From an uncultured Dehalococcoidia bacterium (lineage in GTDB: Bacteria; Chloroflexota; Dehalococcoidia; Tepidiformales; Tepidiformaceae), in the NCBI GenBank assembly GCA_937864275.1, contig CALMIW010000534.1, forward strand, positions 1 through 10,575: a stretch of 10,575 nt of DNA, written 5' to 3'. How positions within the stretch are numbered: the first letter of the stretch is position 1; each line of letters opens with the position of its first letter. The translations under genes and the position numbers were made by a program. The notes under the pieces are model-generated. The model was not told where the DNA came from, did no database searches, and worked only from the letters and a program-made list of their open reading frames with translations. Below, piece by piece: positions 1 to 5,930 of this stretch.

Positions 1-174
1 AGCGCCGCCAGCGGGGGACTGGGTGACCGTGAACTGGACATCGCCCTCGGCGATGGCGGACACCCGGGCGCCGCGAAGCCCGGCGGCGGCGAGACCGACG
101 ACGAGGAGGCCAAGCACCAGCAGCCAAAGGTGAACCGCGCGGTGCCGTTTGCGCGTCAGCGCCATCATGGTCAT
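1..174 (-). CDS. Partial exported protein, N-terminal 58 residues only
   Basis: The reading frame runs off the left edge, so only the first 58 codons are visible. It begins MTMMALTRKRHR, a basic N-region, followed by a long hydrophobic stretch (about residues 15-32, rich in Leu, Val, Ala and Gly). This fits a signal peptide or an N-terminal membrane anchor. The exported part starts near residue 40 and reads IAEGDVQFTVTQSPAGG, too short to assign a family. The start at 174 is chosen because AGGAG lies 7 bases upstream; two further in-frame ATGs follow within four codons. That ribosome binding site overlaps the stop codon of the preceding gene, so the two are almost certainly translated from one mRNA. 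Function is unknown; a surface or secreted protein partnered with its upstream neighbour is the reasonable inference. Confidence 0.7.
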   Translation of the reverse strand, partial: MTMMALTRKRHRAVHLWLLVLGLLVVGLAAAGLRGARVSAIAEGDVQFTVTQSPAGGA

Positions 175-181
175 CGCGAGG

Positions 182-186
182 CTCCT
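182..186 (-). promoter_or_regulatory. Ribosome binding site overlapping the upstream stop codon
   Basis: On the minus strand AGGAG at 186-182 overlaps the TAG stop (187-185) of the preceding gene and sits 7 bases before the ATG at 174. It fixes the start of the left-edge gene and points to translational coupling. Confidence 0.7.
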
Positions 187-958
187 AGAAGGTGTAGCTG
201 ATGGTGACGCCGCGAAGCTTCGAAGCCGGCCCGCCGGTGAGGTCGACCACCAGGAAGTAGACGTTCGTCCCGTTGTCGACGGTGTGCGCGAAGGCGGTGG
301 CCGTCTGTGGCGAGCCGCCCGCGCTGGAGAGGACTTCGGCAAGCTTGTAGACCGCGGAAGAGGTTTCGCCATTGGTGAGGGCGGTGTAATCGAGCCGGAT
401 CTTCACGGTGTCGCCCGTACCTTCGAAGGCGGCGGTCATCGTGGTGATCGTGGCACCGTGAGGCAGTGTGACCGGGGCGAAGTAGCGTTGCGAAGCCACA
501 TCGTTACCGACCGGCTTCACCTCATTGAAGCTCTTCTCGTAGACGGCGAGGTCGCTCATCGGCATGAAAGTGCTGGCGGCGATGGAGAGCTTGCCCGAGC
601 CGCCGGTGGGGGTGGTGTTGCCGACGCTGCCGGTGTTCAGTTCGCCGCTGCCCTGGGTGTAATTCACCCAGATAGCGTCGCCGGGGTTGATCTGGCTGAG
701 CGTGTTCACGTAGGCGGGGACGCCGGGGGCGTACAGCTGGTAGGTCTGGGCGACCGGGTCCCATCGGTAGACCGCCGTGTACTGCCCGGCGATGCCACTG
801 AGGGCTTCCGAGGGCGCCGCGGAGCTCCCGAGGTAGGAGACGTTGTTCCACCCATGGAGCAGCTGCGCGGCGTTGGCGTCGTGGCCGTTCCCGGCCACGG
901 CCGCAATGCCCGTGACCGTCGCCATCGCCAGTGACGCAAGAGCGATTCGAATCCGCAT
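185..958 (-). CDS. Secreted two-domain surface protein with GWN-type module
   Basis: This encodes 257 residues. Residues 1-31 form a signal peptide (MRIRIALASLAMATVTG, ending near ANAAQ). Residues 34-102 are a module reading GWNNVSYLG ... VYRWDP ... YAPGVPAYVNTLS ... PGDAIWV. The same pattern occurs at the C-terminus of the very large protein at the right of the window. A Gly/Thr-rich linker (about 103-123) leads to a second domain (124-257) with alternating hydrophobic residues, including an LPHGATITTMTA strand and an ITISY-like final strand, as expected of a beta-sandwich. There is no C-terminal membrane anchor, so the protein is secreted or held non-covalently. The ATG at 958 is preferred because TGGAGG precedes it by 10 bases; a GTG at 979 would lie upstream of that site. 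No enzyme motif is visible and the function is unknown. Confidence 0.82.
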   Translation of the reverse strand: MRIRIALASLAMATVTGIAAVAGNGHDANAAQLLHGWNNVSYLGSSAAPSEALSGIAGQYTAVYRWDPVAQTYQLYAPGVPAYVNTLSQINPGDAIWVNYTQGSGELNTGSVGNTTPTGGSGKLSIAASTFMPMSDLAVYEKSFNEVKPVGNDVASQRYFAPVTLPHGATITTMTAAFEGTGDTVKIRLDYTALTNGETSSAVYKLAEVLSSAGGSPQTATAFAHTVDNGTNVYFLVVDLTGGPASKLRGVTISYTF

Positions 959-968
959 CGCCGCCAAA

Positions 969-974
969 CCTCCA
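969..974 (-). promoter_or_regulatory. Ribosome binding site for the two-domain surface protein
   Basis: TGGAGG on the minus strand (974-969) is 10 bases before the ATG at 958. It lies inside the reading frame that would open at the GTG at 979, so it argues for the shorter protein. Confidence 0.6.
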
Positions 975-1023
975 GGCACGCCGGGTGCCAGTTCTGGAGG
1001 CCAGCGTAGGGAGCGGCGCGCGC

Positions 1024-1064
1024 GCCCTTAATGGGCAGATGCCCGATGCCCCTGAGGGGTCATC
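1024..1064. promoter_or_regulatory. Cluster of GC-rich palindromes upstream of the surface-protein gene
   Basis: Three inverted repeats are packed here: GCCC-TTAAT-GGGC (1024-1036), GGGCA-GA-TGCCC (1033-1044), and a perfect CCCCT-G-AGGGG (1049-1059) extended by GATG/CATC arms with one bulged base (1045-1064). They lie 66-106 bases upstream of the ATG at 958, where operators would sit. No good -10/-35 pair could be recognised beside them; the best is a weak TTAAGG / TACGCT pair on the minus strand. The half-site sequence resembles the CCCTTAGG repeats before the CAP gene. A regulatory role is inferred from position and symmetry only. Confidence 0.35.
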
Positions 1065-1102
1065 TCCTCGATCCGGCCCGGGAAAACCCCTATCCGGGAA
1101 CG

Positions 1103-1131
1103 AAAACGGGCCGACTCGCGGTCGGCCCGTT
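1103..1131 (-). terminator. Rho-independent terminator of the sortase cassette
   Basis: A perfect 11-bp stem, AACGGGCCGAC / GTCGGCCCGTT (1105-1115 and 1121-1131), has a 5-base loop. Read on the minus strand it is followed by TTTTCGTT, the expected U-tract. It begins 28 bases past the stop codon of the leftmost sortase and separates the cassette from the surface-protein gene. Confidence 0.8.
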
Positions 1132-1158
1132 GTGTAGCGCTGCGTGAAGCAGGTGGGT

Positions 1159-1821
1159 TTAGGAGATGCGCTTGGCCACAATGACATCGCGGGAAACGTA
1201 TTCCTGGCCCGTCGAATCGAGCTCGCCGCCGCAGGTGATGAGCGTGACCCACTCATCGTAATCGGCCTTCTGTTTCGGCCAGATAATCGCACCCATGTCG
1301 ATGGTGTCGCGGTGGTAGCGGTCGTTCGAGATCACTTCGTAGATGTACTCGGCGCCGTTCTCCATCTGGACGACGATCTTGTCGCCGGCCGCGCTCTTCG
1401 CAAGGCTCACGAACGGCGCGGGGATGCTGTGGTAGTAGACGTGGGCGGAGAAGACGGCGTTCCCGCCGAAGCCCGGCTTGTCGTAGATGTCGTACCAGCC
1501 GACAGACCGGTTCGTGTCCTTCGGCGTGTCGAGTTCCCCGGCGGCGTTGATGGCGAGGTTCTCGATCGGTGCATCGACGTTGAAGCGAGGGATCTTGATG
1601 CGCGCAACGGCCCCGTTGAAGGGCGTCGGCGTCGCCGTGGGCGTGGGCCGGGGAGTGTTCGTCGCCGTCGCGGCAGAGGTCGGGGTCTCGGACGGGACGG
1701 TAGCGGTAGGTTCAGGCGTGGCTTCCTGCTTCTCGTCGCCGTCGCTGCAGGCGATCCCCACGACGAGGACCAGCGCGCCAAGAGCGAATAGGGCGAGCGA
1801 AAGGGTTCGCACAAGCTTCAA
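1159..1821 (-). CDS. Sortase family transpeptidase (second of a tandem pair)
   Basis: Sortases are membrane-tethered cysteine transpeptidases that cut a sorting signal in exported proteins and attach them to the cell envelope. With the TTG start at 1821 the product is 220 residues: MKLVRT, a membrane segment (about 5-24), a Thr/Pro-rich linker (about 34-67), then the catalytic domain. The expected triad is visible: His127 in FSAHV, Cys197 in TLITCGG, and Arg211 in YVSRDVIVAKR. The residue before His is Ala where most sortases have Gly. GGAGAGAG lies just before the TTG; the GTG at 1857 has no proper ribosome binding site. A Cys at residue 25, at the end of the membrane segment, is not in a canonical lipobox. 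The gene lies 91 bases downstream of its paralog and ends at a strong terminator. The sub-class (E/F-like) is uncertain. Confidence 0.9.
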   Translation of the reverse strand: MKLVRTLSLALFALGALVLVVGIACSDGDEKQEATPEPTATVPSETPTSAATATNTPRPTPTATPTPFNGAVARIKIPRFNVDAPIENLAINAAGELDTPKDTNRSVGWYDIYDKPGFGGNAVFSAHVYYHSIPAPFVSLAKSAAGDKIVVQMENGAEYIYEVISNDRYHRDTIDMGAIIWPKQKADYDEWVTLITCGGELDSTGQEYVSRDVIVAKRIS

Positions 1822-1826
1822 ATGAT

Positions 1827-1834
1827 CTCTCTCC
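1827..1834 (-). promoter_or_regulatory. Ribosome binding site selecting a TTG start
   Basis: GGAGAGAG on the minus strand (1834-1827) is 5 bases before TTG at 1821, or 9 bases if counted from its GGAG part. It supports the TTG start over the GTG at 1857 and gives a natural MKLVRT plus membrane-segment N-terminus. Confidence 0.6.
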
Positions 1835-1885
1835 GGGGAAGACTCAACTCGATTCACCCTAGCAAAGCACTGTGGAACGGGACAG

Positions 1886-1907
1886 AACGCCGGAGAAACG
1901 CGGCGTT
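1886..1907 (-). other. Small hairpin between the two sortase genes
   Basis: AACGCCG and CGGCGTT (1886-1892 and 1901-1907) can pair around an 8-base loop, starting 6 bases beyond the stop of the first sortase. No run of T follows on the minus strand. It is more likely an mRNA stability or attenuation hairpin than a full terminator. Confidence 0.3.
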
Positions 1908-1912
1908 AAGGG

Positions 1913-2593
1913 TCAGGAGATGCGCTTCGCGATGACGACGTCGCGGTCGAGGTACTCACCGAGCCCGTTGTCCTGGGTCTGCTGGAAGCGGCCGCCACAG
2001 GTGATGAGCGTGATCCACTCCTCGCCGGCCGGACGCGTGGGCGCATCGATCAGTTCGCCCATCGGGATCGAGTTCACGTCGTACCGCTGATAGAAGATCA
2101 CTTCGTAGACGTAGGTTGGCCCGTCCTGCATCTGGATGGTGACCTTGTCGCCGGCCTTGATCTTCGCGAGGCTCGCGAATGGCCCCTGTTTGAAGTTGTA
2201 GTTCACGTGGGCGGCGAAGACGGCGTTCTTGAGGAAGCCGGGCTTCGGGTAGATGTAGTACCAGCCGATTTTCCCGACGCCGTCTTTCGGGGTCTCGAGC
2301 TGGTTGTTCGTGATGCCGATTTCCTCGATGGCGTGGTCGATCCCGACGGAGGGCGCGATCATCCGCGCGATGGAGCCATCGAACGGGACCGGGGTTGGCG
2401 TTGGGGAGGGCGTCGGGACGTCAGTGGGCAAGGGCGTCGGCGTGTCGGCCGGGGCCTGGGTGCGGAGGTCGAAGGGCACCGTGGTGGCCGCCGGCGCCGC
2501 GGTACCGTCTTCGTTGGAGAACGCGAAGCCAGCTACGAGCAGCGAGAGGCCCGCAACAAACGTGAAGATGGCGGCGTAAGGCAGAACTTTCAT
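1913..2593 (-). CDS. Sortase family transpeptidase (first of a tandem pair)
   Basis: This 226-residue protein has the same layout as its neighbour. An N-terminal membrane segment (about 5-25) is followed by a linker rich in Thr-Pro (about 50-70) and a sortase domain (about 71-226). The triad is His129 in FAAHV, Cys199 in TLITCGG and Arg217 in YLDRDVVIAKR. As in the paralog, Ala replaces the usual Gly before the His. The two proteins share long near-identical stretches, for example ETPKD/DTPKD, GWYxIYxKPGF, SLAK..AGDK and VIAKRIS, so they arose by duplication. Differences cluster between the His and Cys (YYHSIPAP against NYNFKQG) and after the Cys (11 against 14 residues to the Arg segment), which might set substrate choice. 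The ATG at 2593 has only a weak GGGGA close by. Just upstream is the anchored protein at 2659-3372, the natural candidate substrate. Confidence 0.92.
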   Translation of the reverse strand: MKVLPYAAIFTFVAGLSLLVAGFAFSNEDGTAAPAATTVPFDLRTQAPADTPTPLPTDVPTPSPTPTPVPFDGSIARMIAPSVGIDHAIEEIGITNNQLETPKDGVGKIGWYYIYPKPGFLKNAVFAAHVNYNFKQGPFASLAKIKAGDKVTIQMQDGPTYVYEVIFYQRYDVNSIPMGELIDAPTRPAGEEWITLITCGGRFQQTQDNGLGEYLDRDVVIAKRIS

Positions 2594-2630
2594 CGTCCCC
2601 GAGCGGCGAAGCCGTTGGCACTCCCCTCTA

Positions 2631-2640
2631 TCGTATACGA
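2631..2640. promoter_or_regulatory. Perfect TCGTATACGA palindrome before the first sortase
   Basis: A 10-bp perfect palindrome, TCGTATACGA, lies 38 bases upstream of the sortase ATG. It contains TATACG/TACGAT, which could serve as a minus-strand -10 box, but no matching -35 element is visible at the right distance. It may be a weak internal promoter or operator, or chance. Confidence 0.25.
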
Positions 2641-2658
2641 CCGTTACCCAAGGCCAGA

Positions 2659-3372
2659 TTAAGCCCCGGCATCGTCAGCTTTGGGCCGCCCACGCCCGGC
2701 GAGGTAGATGCCGAGACCGCCTCCAGCCGCTGCGAGCGCGGCGACGCCGATGAAGATGACAGACAGCACCGCCGAACCTCCGTCGCCGTCGTCACCCTCG
2801 CCGCCGGGCGCGCCACCTGCCTCGCGGGATGACGTCGCCGAGGCGGTCCCGAAGGTCACGTCATCCGTGGGGGGCGGCCCGGTAGGGCGGGCGAGCGCGG
2901 TGCTGGTAGGCGGCGGCACGGTAGCGCCAACGGCGGTGCCGATGGCGGCGGCTATGGTTCCGGTCGGCGACGGCAGGGGGATGGGCGGCTCCGCGCCCGT
3001 GGAGAGGTCCAGGCGGATGGGGCCCGGCTTCCAGATCGCCGTCTGGGTGGCGGCGCGGCCGCCGATGGTAAAGGTGACGGTCGAACCATCGCGGGCGCAG
3101 CCGGGGCGCTGCGAATCGTGGACCACGTAGAGGACGTAGGCGGCTGTATCGCCGTCGCGCAAGACGGGGCGTTCGCCGGGGGCGGACTGGGTGCAATCGA
3201 CCCCGCCGACGAGGCCGCGGACCTCGGTGCCAGATTCGGCGGGACGCCCATCCACCGTGGCGCTCCCGTAGAAGGTGGCCGGCACCTGGGGCTGGGCAAG
3301 AGCCCCGGAGACTGTCAGAACCCCCGCGAAGACGGCAGCAAGCGGGAGGAGGGACGTTCGCACAGGAGCCAT
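2659..3372 (-). CDS. Exported beta-sandwich protein with C-terminal membrane anchor; candidate sortase substrate
   Basis: This encodes 237 residues. There is a signal peptide (1-26, ending SGALAQ). A compact domain (about 33-124) reads FYGSATVDGRPAESGTEV ... GGVDC ... YVVHDSQRPGC ... FTIGGRAA ... W.PG ... LDL. This pattern resembles transthyretin-like or carboxypeptidase-regulatory-like beta-sandwiches. Its two cysteines (60 and 92) probably form a disulfide. A Pro/Thr/Ala-rich stalk (about 126-180) leads to an acidic glycine stretch, GGEGDDGDGG (190-199). A hydrophobic span (201-225) and a basic tail, RGRPKADDAGA, follow. That end resembles a cell-wall sorting signal without LPXTG. It is the first gene of the cassette, 65 bases ahead of the first sortase. 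The ATG at 3372 lacks a ribosome binding site, but the signal peptide starts there. The protein at 5984-6739 is a clear paralog. Confidence 0.85.
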   Translation of the reverse strand: MAPVRTSLLPLAAVFAGVLTVSGALAQPQVPATFYGSATVDGRPAESGTEVRGLVGGVDCTQSAPGERPVLRDGDTAAYVLYVVHDSQRPGCARDGSTVTFTIGGRAATQTAIWKPGPIRLDLSTGAEPPIPLPSPTGTIAAAIGTAVGATVPPPTSTALARPTGPPPTDDVTFGTASATSSREAGGAPGGEGDDGDGGSAVLSVIFIGVAALAAAGGGLGIYLAGRGRPKADDAGA

Positions 3373-3420
3373 CGTAGCGGGCGGCAGGACAGCCTCAAGT
3401 AGGGACTGCACTGGACTTTG

Positions 3421-3457
3421 TTGACAGGTACGACATACCTTATGTCCCCACCTTATG
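3421..3457. promoter_or_regulatory. Divergent promoter/operator region with overlapping palindromes
   Basis: This lies between the divergent genes starting at 3372 (minus) and 3468 (plus). It holds a consensus TTGACA (3421-3426). AGGTA-CGACA-TACCT forms an inverted repeat (3426-3440), and GACATA-CCT-TATGTC another (3432-3446). The word ACCTTATG is repeated at 3437-3444 and 3450-3457. TATGTC at 3441 could be a -10 box, but its distance to TTGACA is only 14 bases; an overlapping TTGTTG (3418-3423) gives 17. The symmetry over the likely promoter suggests an operator that could control both directions. Which protein binds is unknown; the helix-turn-helix protein encoded next to it is one candidate. 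Confidence 0.45.
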
Positions 3458-3462
3458 GGAGG
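3457..3462 (+). promoter_or_regulatory. Ribosome binding site selecting a TTG start
   Basis: GGGAGG at 3457-3462 is 5 bases before TTG at 3468. The alternative GTG at 3462 overlaps this site itself, so it could not use it. Initiation at the TTG is therefore more likely. Confidence 0.55.
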
Positions 3463-3467
3463 TGCCG

Positions 3468-4697
3468 TTGGCGGGGATTGGTGAAGCGCTGCGCTCAACT
3501 CGAGAGCGGCGCGGCCTCAGTATCGACCAGGTTGCCCAGGACACACGGATTTCTCCGCGGTTCCTGGAAGCGCTGGAAGCCGAGCAGTTCCACGAACTGC
3601 CAGCGCCTGTTTACGTCCGCGGCTTCCTTCGCTCGTATGCGAACTACCTGAAAATCGAGCCCCAGCCCCTGCTTGACCGCCTGATCGGCGGCGACATGGC
3701 GATGCCGGGATCGGCGACGGGATATGTCGGCGGCCCGGGCAACGGCCACGCCGCCCCCCGGAAGAACGATCCCTTCCAGCGCGGCGGCATCGTCGCCGCC
3801 GCGCCCGTACGGCCGACGCCTGTGGCAGTACCGCAACCCCCCGCTATCGAGGAAGACCAGGAAGGCTGGGCGCCCGAGCCGCTCGCTCCCTTCTCACCTC
3901 CGCCGGCCGACCACGGGTATATCCCCGGGAGCGACCTGCTGGAAGCGCCGGAGCAGCCTGGCTACGACGCGTACCCGGAGCCCGAGCCGGTGTTCCGGCC
4001 GCGCACCCCGGGAGTACTCGCCGAACGGCCCGGCGGCCCCGACGAGCCGGGGATCCCTCGCAAGGTCGCCCTCTTCGGCGGAGCAGTGGCGGCGGTGCTC
4101 GGGTTCCTGCTCCTGGCCGTCTTCCTGACGCGTGGCGACGACGAAGGCACCAACGAGGCCGCGGCCACCGGCGGTGTCACGCCGGGCGTGACGCCCGGGA
4201 CGGGGGTCTCCCTGACCAGCCGCACGCCAACGCAGGCGGCCGCCGCGGCAAGCGCGACCACATCGGCAACTGCGAGCGCCAGCGTCACCGGCACGGTGAC
4301 TGCATCGGCGACCGCCGGCACGGCAACGCCACAACCGACCGCCGCCGGGACACCGACTCCCGAGCCGACGCAGGCCGCCACGCCGACGACGGCACCGCCG
4401 ACCGCGACTCCGACGACGTTTGTGCCCACCGCCACGCCGACGGTTGCGCTGCCGTGGCACCCTTCCACCTACTCCGCCTGCGATACGACGAAAGAAACCG
4501 AGAAGTGCGGCAGTTCATACGTCCGGGTCGTCTGCTACCCGCCATTCGCGGAAGCCGACCCGACCGGAAAGAACAACAACTACTTCGTCGATGTGACCGG
4601 CGCGTACCCGCTTCAATCCGGATGGCGAGAAGTGACGATCTACGCGCCCGTCTCGATCGGCCCGGTCATCGAGGCCGGCCGGAACGGCTGTCTTTAG
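3468..4697 (+). CDS. RodZ-like helix-turn-helix membrane protein with unusual ectodomain
   Basis: This encodes 409 residues from the TTG start (411 from GTG at 3462). Residues 3-75 match the RodZ-type Xre helix-turn-helix: IGEALRSTRERRGLS, then VAQDTRISPRFLEALE and PVYVRGFLRSYANYL. A Pro-rich, acidic cytoplasmic spacer (about 76-197) leads to one membrane span (201-221, flanked by IPRK and RGDDEG). Outside is a roughly 100-residue Thr/Ala/Pro-rich stalk. The C-terminal domain (about 330-409) has four cysteines (338, 347, 356, 408). In known RodZ proteins this architecture links the MreB cytoskeleton to the envelope. Here I see no recognisable RodZ C-terminal (DUF4115) domain; the Cys-containing domain replaces it and I do not recognise it. 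A role in cell shape or envelope sensing is inferred; DNA binding at the adjacent operator is possible but unproven. Confidence 0.85.
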   Translation: MAGIGEALRSTRERRGLSIDQVAQDTRISPRFLEALEAEQFHELPAPVYVRGFLRSYANYLKIEPQPLLDRLIGGDMAMPGSATGYVGGPGNGHAAPRKNDPFQRGGIVAAAPVRPTPVAVPQPPAIEEDQEGWAPEPLAPFSPPPADHGYIPGSDLLEAPEQPGYDAYPEPEPVFRPRTPGVLAERPGGPDEPGIPRKVALFGGAVAAVLGFLLLAVFLTRGDDEGTNEAAATGGVTPGVTPGTGVSLTSRTPTQAAAAASATTSATASASVTGTVTASATAGTATPQPTAAGTPTPEPTQAATPTTAPPTATPTTFVPTATPTVALPWHPSTYSACDTTKETEKCGSSYVRVVCYPPFAEADPTGKNNNYFVDVTGAYPLQSGWREVTIYAPVSIGPVIEAGRNGCL

Positions 4698-4726
4698 GCT
4701 GAGCCGGCTGTAGCGCGGCAGTGAGT

Positions 4727-4745
4727 GGCGGACCCACCGTCCGCC
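4727..4745 (+). terminator. Weak hairpin downstream of the RodZ-like gene
   Basis: GGCGGAC and GTCCGCC (4727-4733, 4739-4745) form a 7-bp stem with a 5-base loop, 30 bases after the stop. There is no T-run, so this is at best a weak or Rho-assisted terminator. Confidence 0.3.
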
Positions 4746-4775
4746 CAGCCCCCTCATACAGAAATCTGATTCTCT

Positions 4776-4847
4776 GGTCACCCGCCGATCACCCCTAAGA
4801 AACCCTTAGGTGTGGCTTCGCGACCCTTAGGGAACAGACGGGTGACC
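4776..4847. promoter_or_regulatory. Nested inverted repeats and CCCTTAGG direct repeats upstream of the CAP gene
   Basis: An outer pair, GGTCACCCG (4776-4784) and CGGGTGACC (4839-4847), is a perfect 9-base inverted repeat. Inside it ACCCTTAGG occurs at 4802-4810 and again at 4823-4831, exactly 21 bases apart, about two helical turns. The second copy extends to the near-perfect palindrome CCCTTAGGG (4824-4832). A reversed copy, CCTAAG (4794-4799), faces the first across 5 bases. The organisation looks like a multi-site operator bound by a dimeric or cooperative regulator. The gap 4698-4975 otherwise contains only the hairpin after the RodZ-like gene and a small GGTGGA/TCCACC repeat (4931-4946). 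I could not identify a clear -10/-35 pair. Confidence 0.5.
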
Positions 4848-4965
4848 GTGCCCCAAACCTGTCACCTGCCAGTCCACCTGGTGTCCATGTGGGCTCCGGG
4901 GAGCGCCGTCGAACCCCCATCTGTGACCCGGGTGGAAACCTCCACCGAGCCATCGGGTCCGTGGT

Positions 4966-4970
4966 GGGGA
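4966..4970 (+). promoter_or_regulatory. Ribosome binding site for the CAP-domain gene
   Basis: GGGGA at 4966-4970 is 5 bases before ATG at 4976. The ATG at 4970 overlaps it, and upstream starts (4889) have nothing comparable, so 4976 is chosen. Confidence 0.5.
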
Positions 4971-4975
4971 TGGAC

Positions 4976-5905
4976 ATGGCAGGATTCGAGACGACGCGCC
5001 TCAGCCCGGTCGGCGAGGCTATCCGGGAGTGGCGCTGGAGCCGATTCGCCCCGCTCTACGCCGCCGGGATCGTGGCGGGAGTGGCAATCGGCATCGGGGT
5101 GGCGACATGGCCGGGCGATGGGCCCGCGCTGCGGGAACATCAGCCTTCTCCCCCGTCGGCGAGCAGCGCCGCGGTCATCGACGCGGCACCAGCGTTCGTC
5201 CTTCCCAGCCTCCCGGCGCCGCAGTTCGGGACGGCAACCTCGATCGAGTTGCCGCTCGAGTACTACCCCGCGATGGAGTTGGTGCTGGCAGCCCCGGCGC
5301 TTCCAGCCGAAGTGCCCGTGGCGCCCGCTGAGGCACCGGTTGCTCCGCCTGCAACCCAGGCAGCCGCGGCCCAGGCTCCAGCCGCTCCGCCGGTTGCGCC
5401 CGCGCAGCCAGTCCCGGCGCCGGCACCCGTCGTCGAAGCGGCAGCCGAGCCTGCGACGGACGCCAGGCCGAACTTCTATGTCCCGGCCGTCTCCGGGGGA
5501 GGCGCGTCGGCGCTCGAACTGCAACTGTTGAACCAGATCAACGCCGAGCGCGCGGCCGCGGGGCTCGCCCCGTATGTCCTCGAATCGGGACTCACGAAGG
5601 TCGCGCGGACGCGGTCGCAACAGATGGTGGACCAGGGCTACTTCGCCCACCGGGACCCGTACGGGTATTCGATGTACGTCGAACTCCTCGCCTACTTCGG
5701 TTACAACGCCTACGCCTGGGCCGGGGAGAACCTCGCGATGAACAACTGGCCCGCAGAAACCGCGGTGGACGAGGCGATGCGGGGGCTGATGAACAGCCCG
5801 ACGCACCGCGCGAACATCCTCGCTGGCGACTTCACGCGGATCGGCATCGGCGAAGTGACAACCTCGGACCGCCGCCACTACTTCACGATGATCTTCCTGA
5901 GCTGA
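4976..5905 (+). CDS. Membrane-tethered CAP/SCP (YkwD-like) domain protein
   Basis: This encodes 309 residues. A short cytoplasmic N-terminus precedes one membrane segment (about 24-44, FAPLYAAGIVAGVAIGIG...). A long Ala/Pro/Val-rich spacer (about 80-165) holds the C-terminal domain away from the membrane. Residues 179-309 are a CAP/SCP domain: LLNQINAERAAAGLAPY, then QGYFAHRDPYGY, AWAGENLAMN and MNSPTHRANILAGDFTRIGIG. The usual cavity residues are present: His225 (AHRDP), Glu251 (AGEN) and His277 (THRAN). Bacterial YkwD-like CAP proteins are extracellular; their activity is poorly defined and proposals include ligand binding or peptidase activity. It follows the RodZ-like gene in the same direction, but its own repeat-rich upstream region suggests separate control. 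An upstream start at 4889 would add residues lacking any signal features. Confidence 0.9.
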   Translation: MAGFETTRLSPVGEAIREWRWSRFAPLYAAGIVAGVAIGIGVATWPGDGPALREHQPSPPSASSAAVIDAAPAFVLPSLPAPQFGTATSIELPLEYYPAMELVLAAPALPAEVPVAPAEAPVAPPATQAAAAQAPAAPPVAPAQPVPAPAPVVEAAAEPATDARPNFYVPAVSGGGASALELQLLNQINAERAAAGLAPYVLESGLTKVARTRSQQMVDQGYFAHRDPYGYSMYVELLAYFGYNAYAWAGENLAMNNWPAETAVDEAMRGLMNSPTHRANILAGDFTRIGIGEVTTSDRRHYFTMIFLS

Positions 5906-5930
5906 CCGGCGGAGACACACCGGCCCAACA

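Noticed and set aside
1144..1791. A 215-codon plus-strand frame across a sortase gene
   Set aside because: It is antisense to a sortase with an intact catalytic triad; no plausible start signal or family pattern.
1740..1821. Left sortase as a lipoprotein, from Cys25 at the end of its membrane segment
   Set aside because: The preceding residues are Gly-Ile-Ala, which do not fit a canonical lipobox, and sortases are normally held by the uncleaved membrane segment; the paralog has no Cys there.
3057..3105. LPSPTG within the stalk of the anchored protein as an LPXTG sorting signal (residues 133-138; coordinates approximate)
   Set aside because: It has one extra residue relative to LPXTG and lies more than 60 residues before the membrane span, where sorting motifs are normally directly adjacent.
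4862..5920. A 352-codon minus-strand frame across the CAP gene
   Set aside because: The plus strand encodes an unmistakable CAP domain; the antisense product is Arg/Gly-rich and has no recognisable features.
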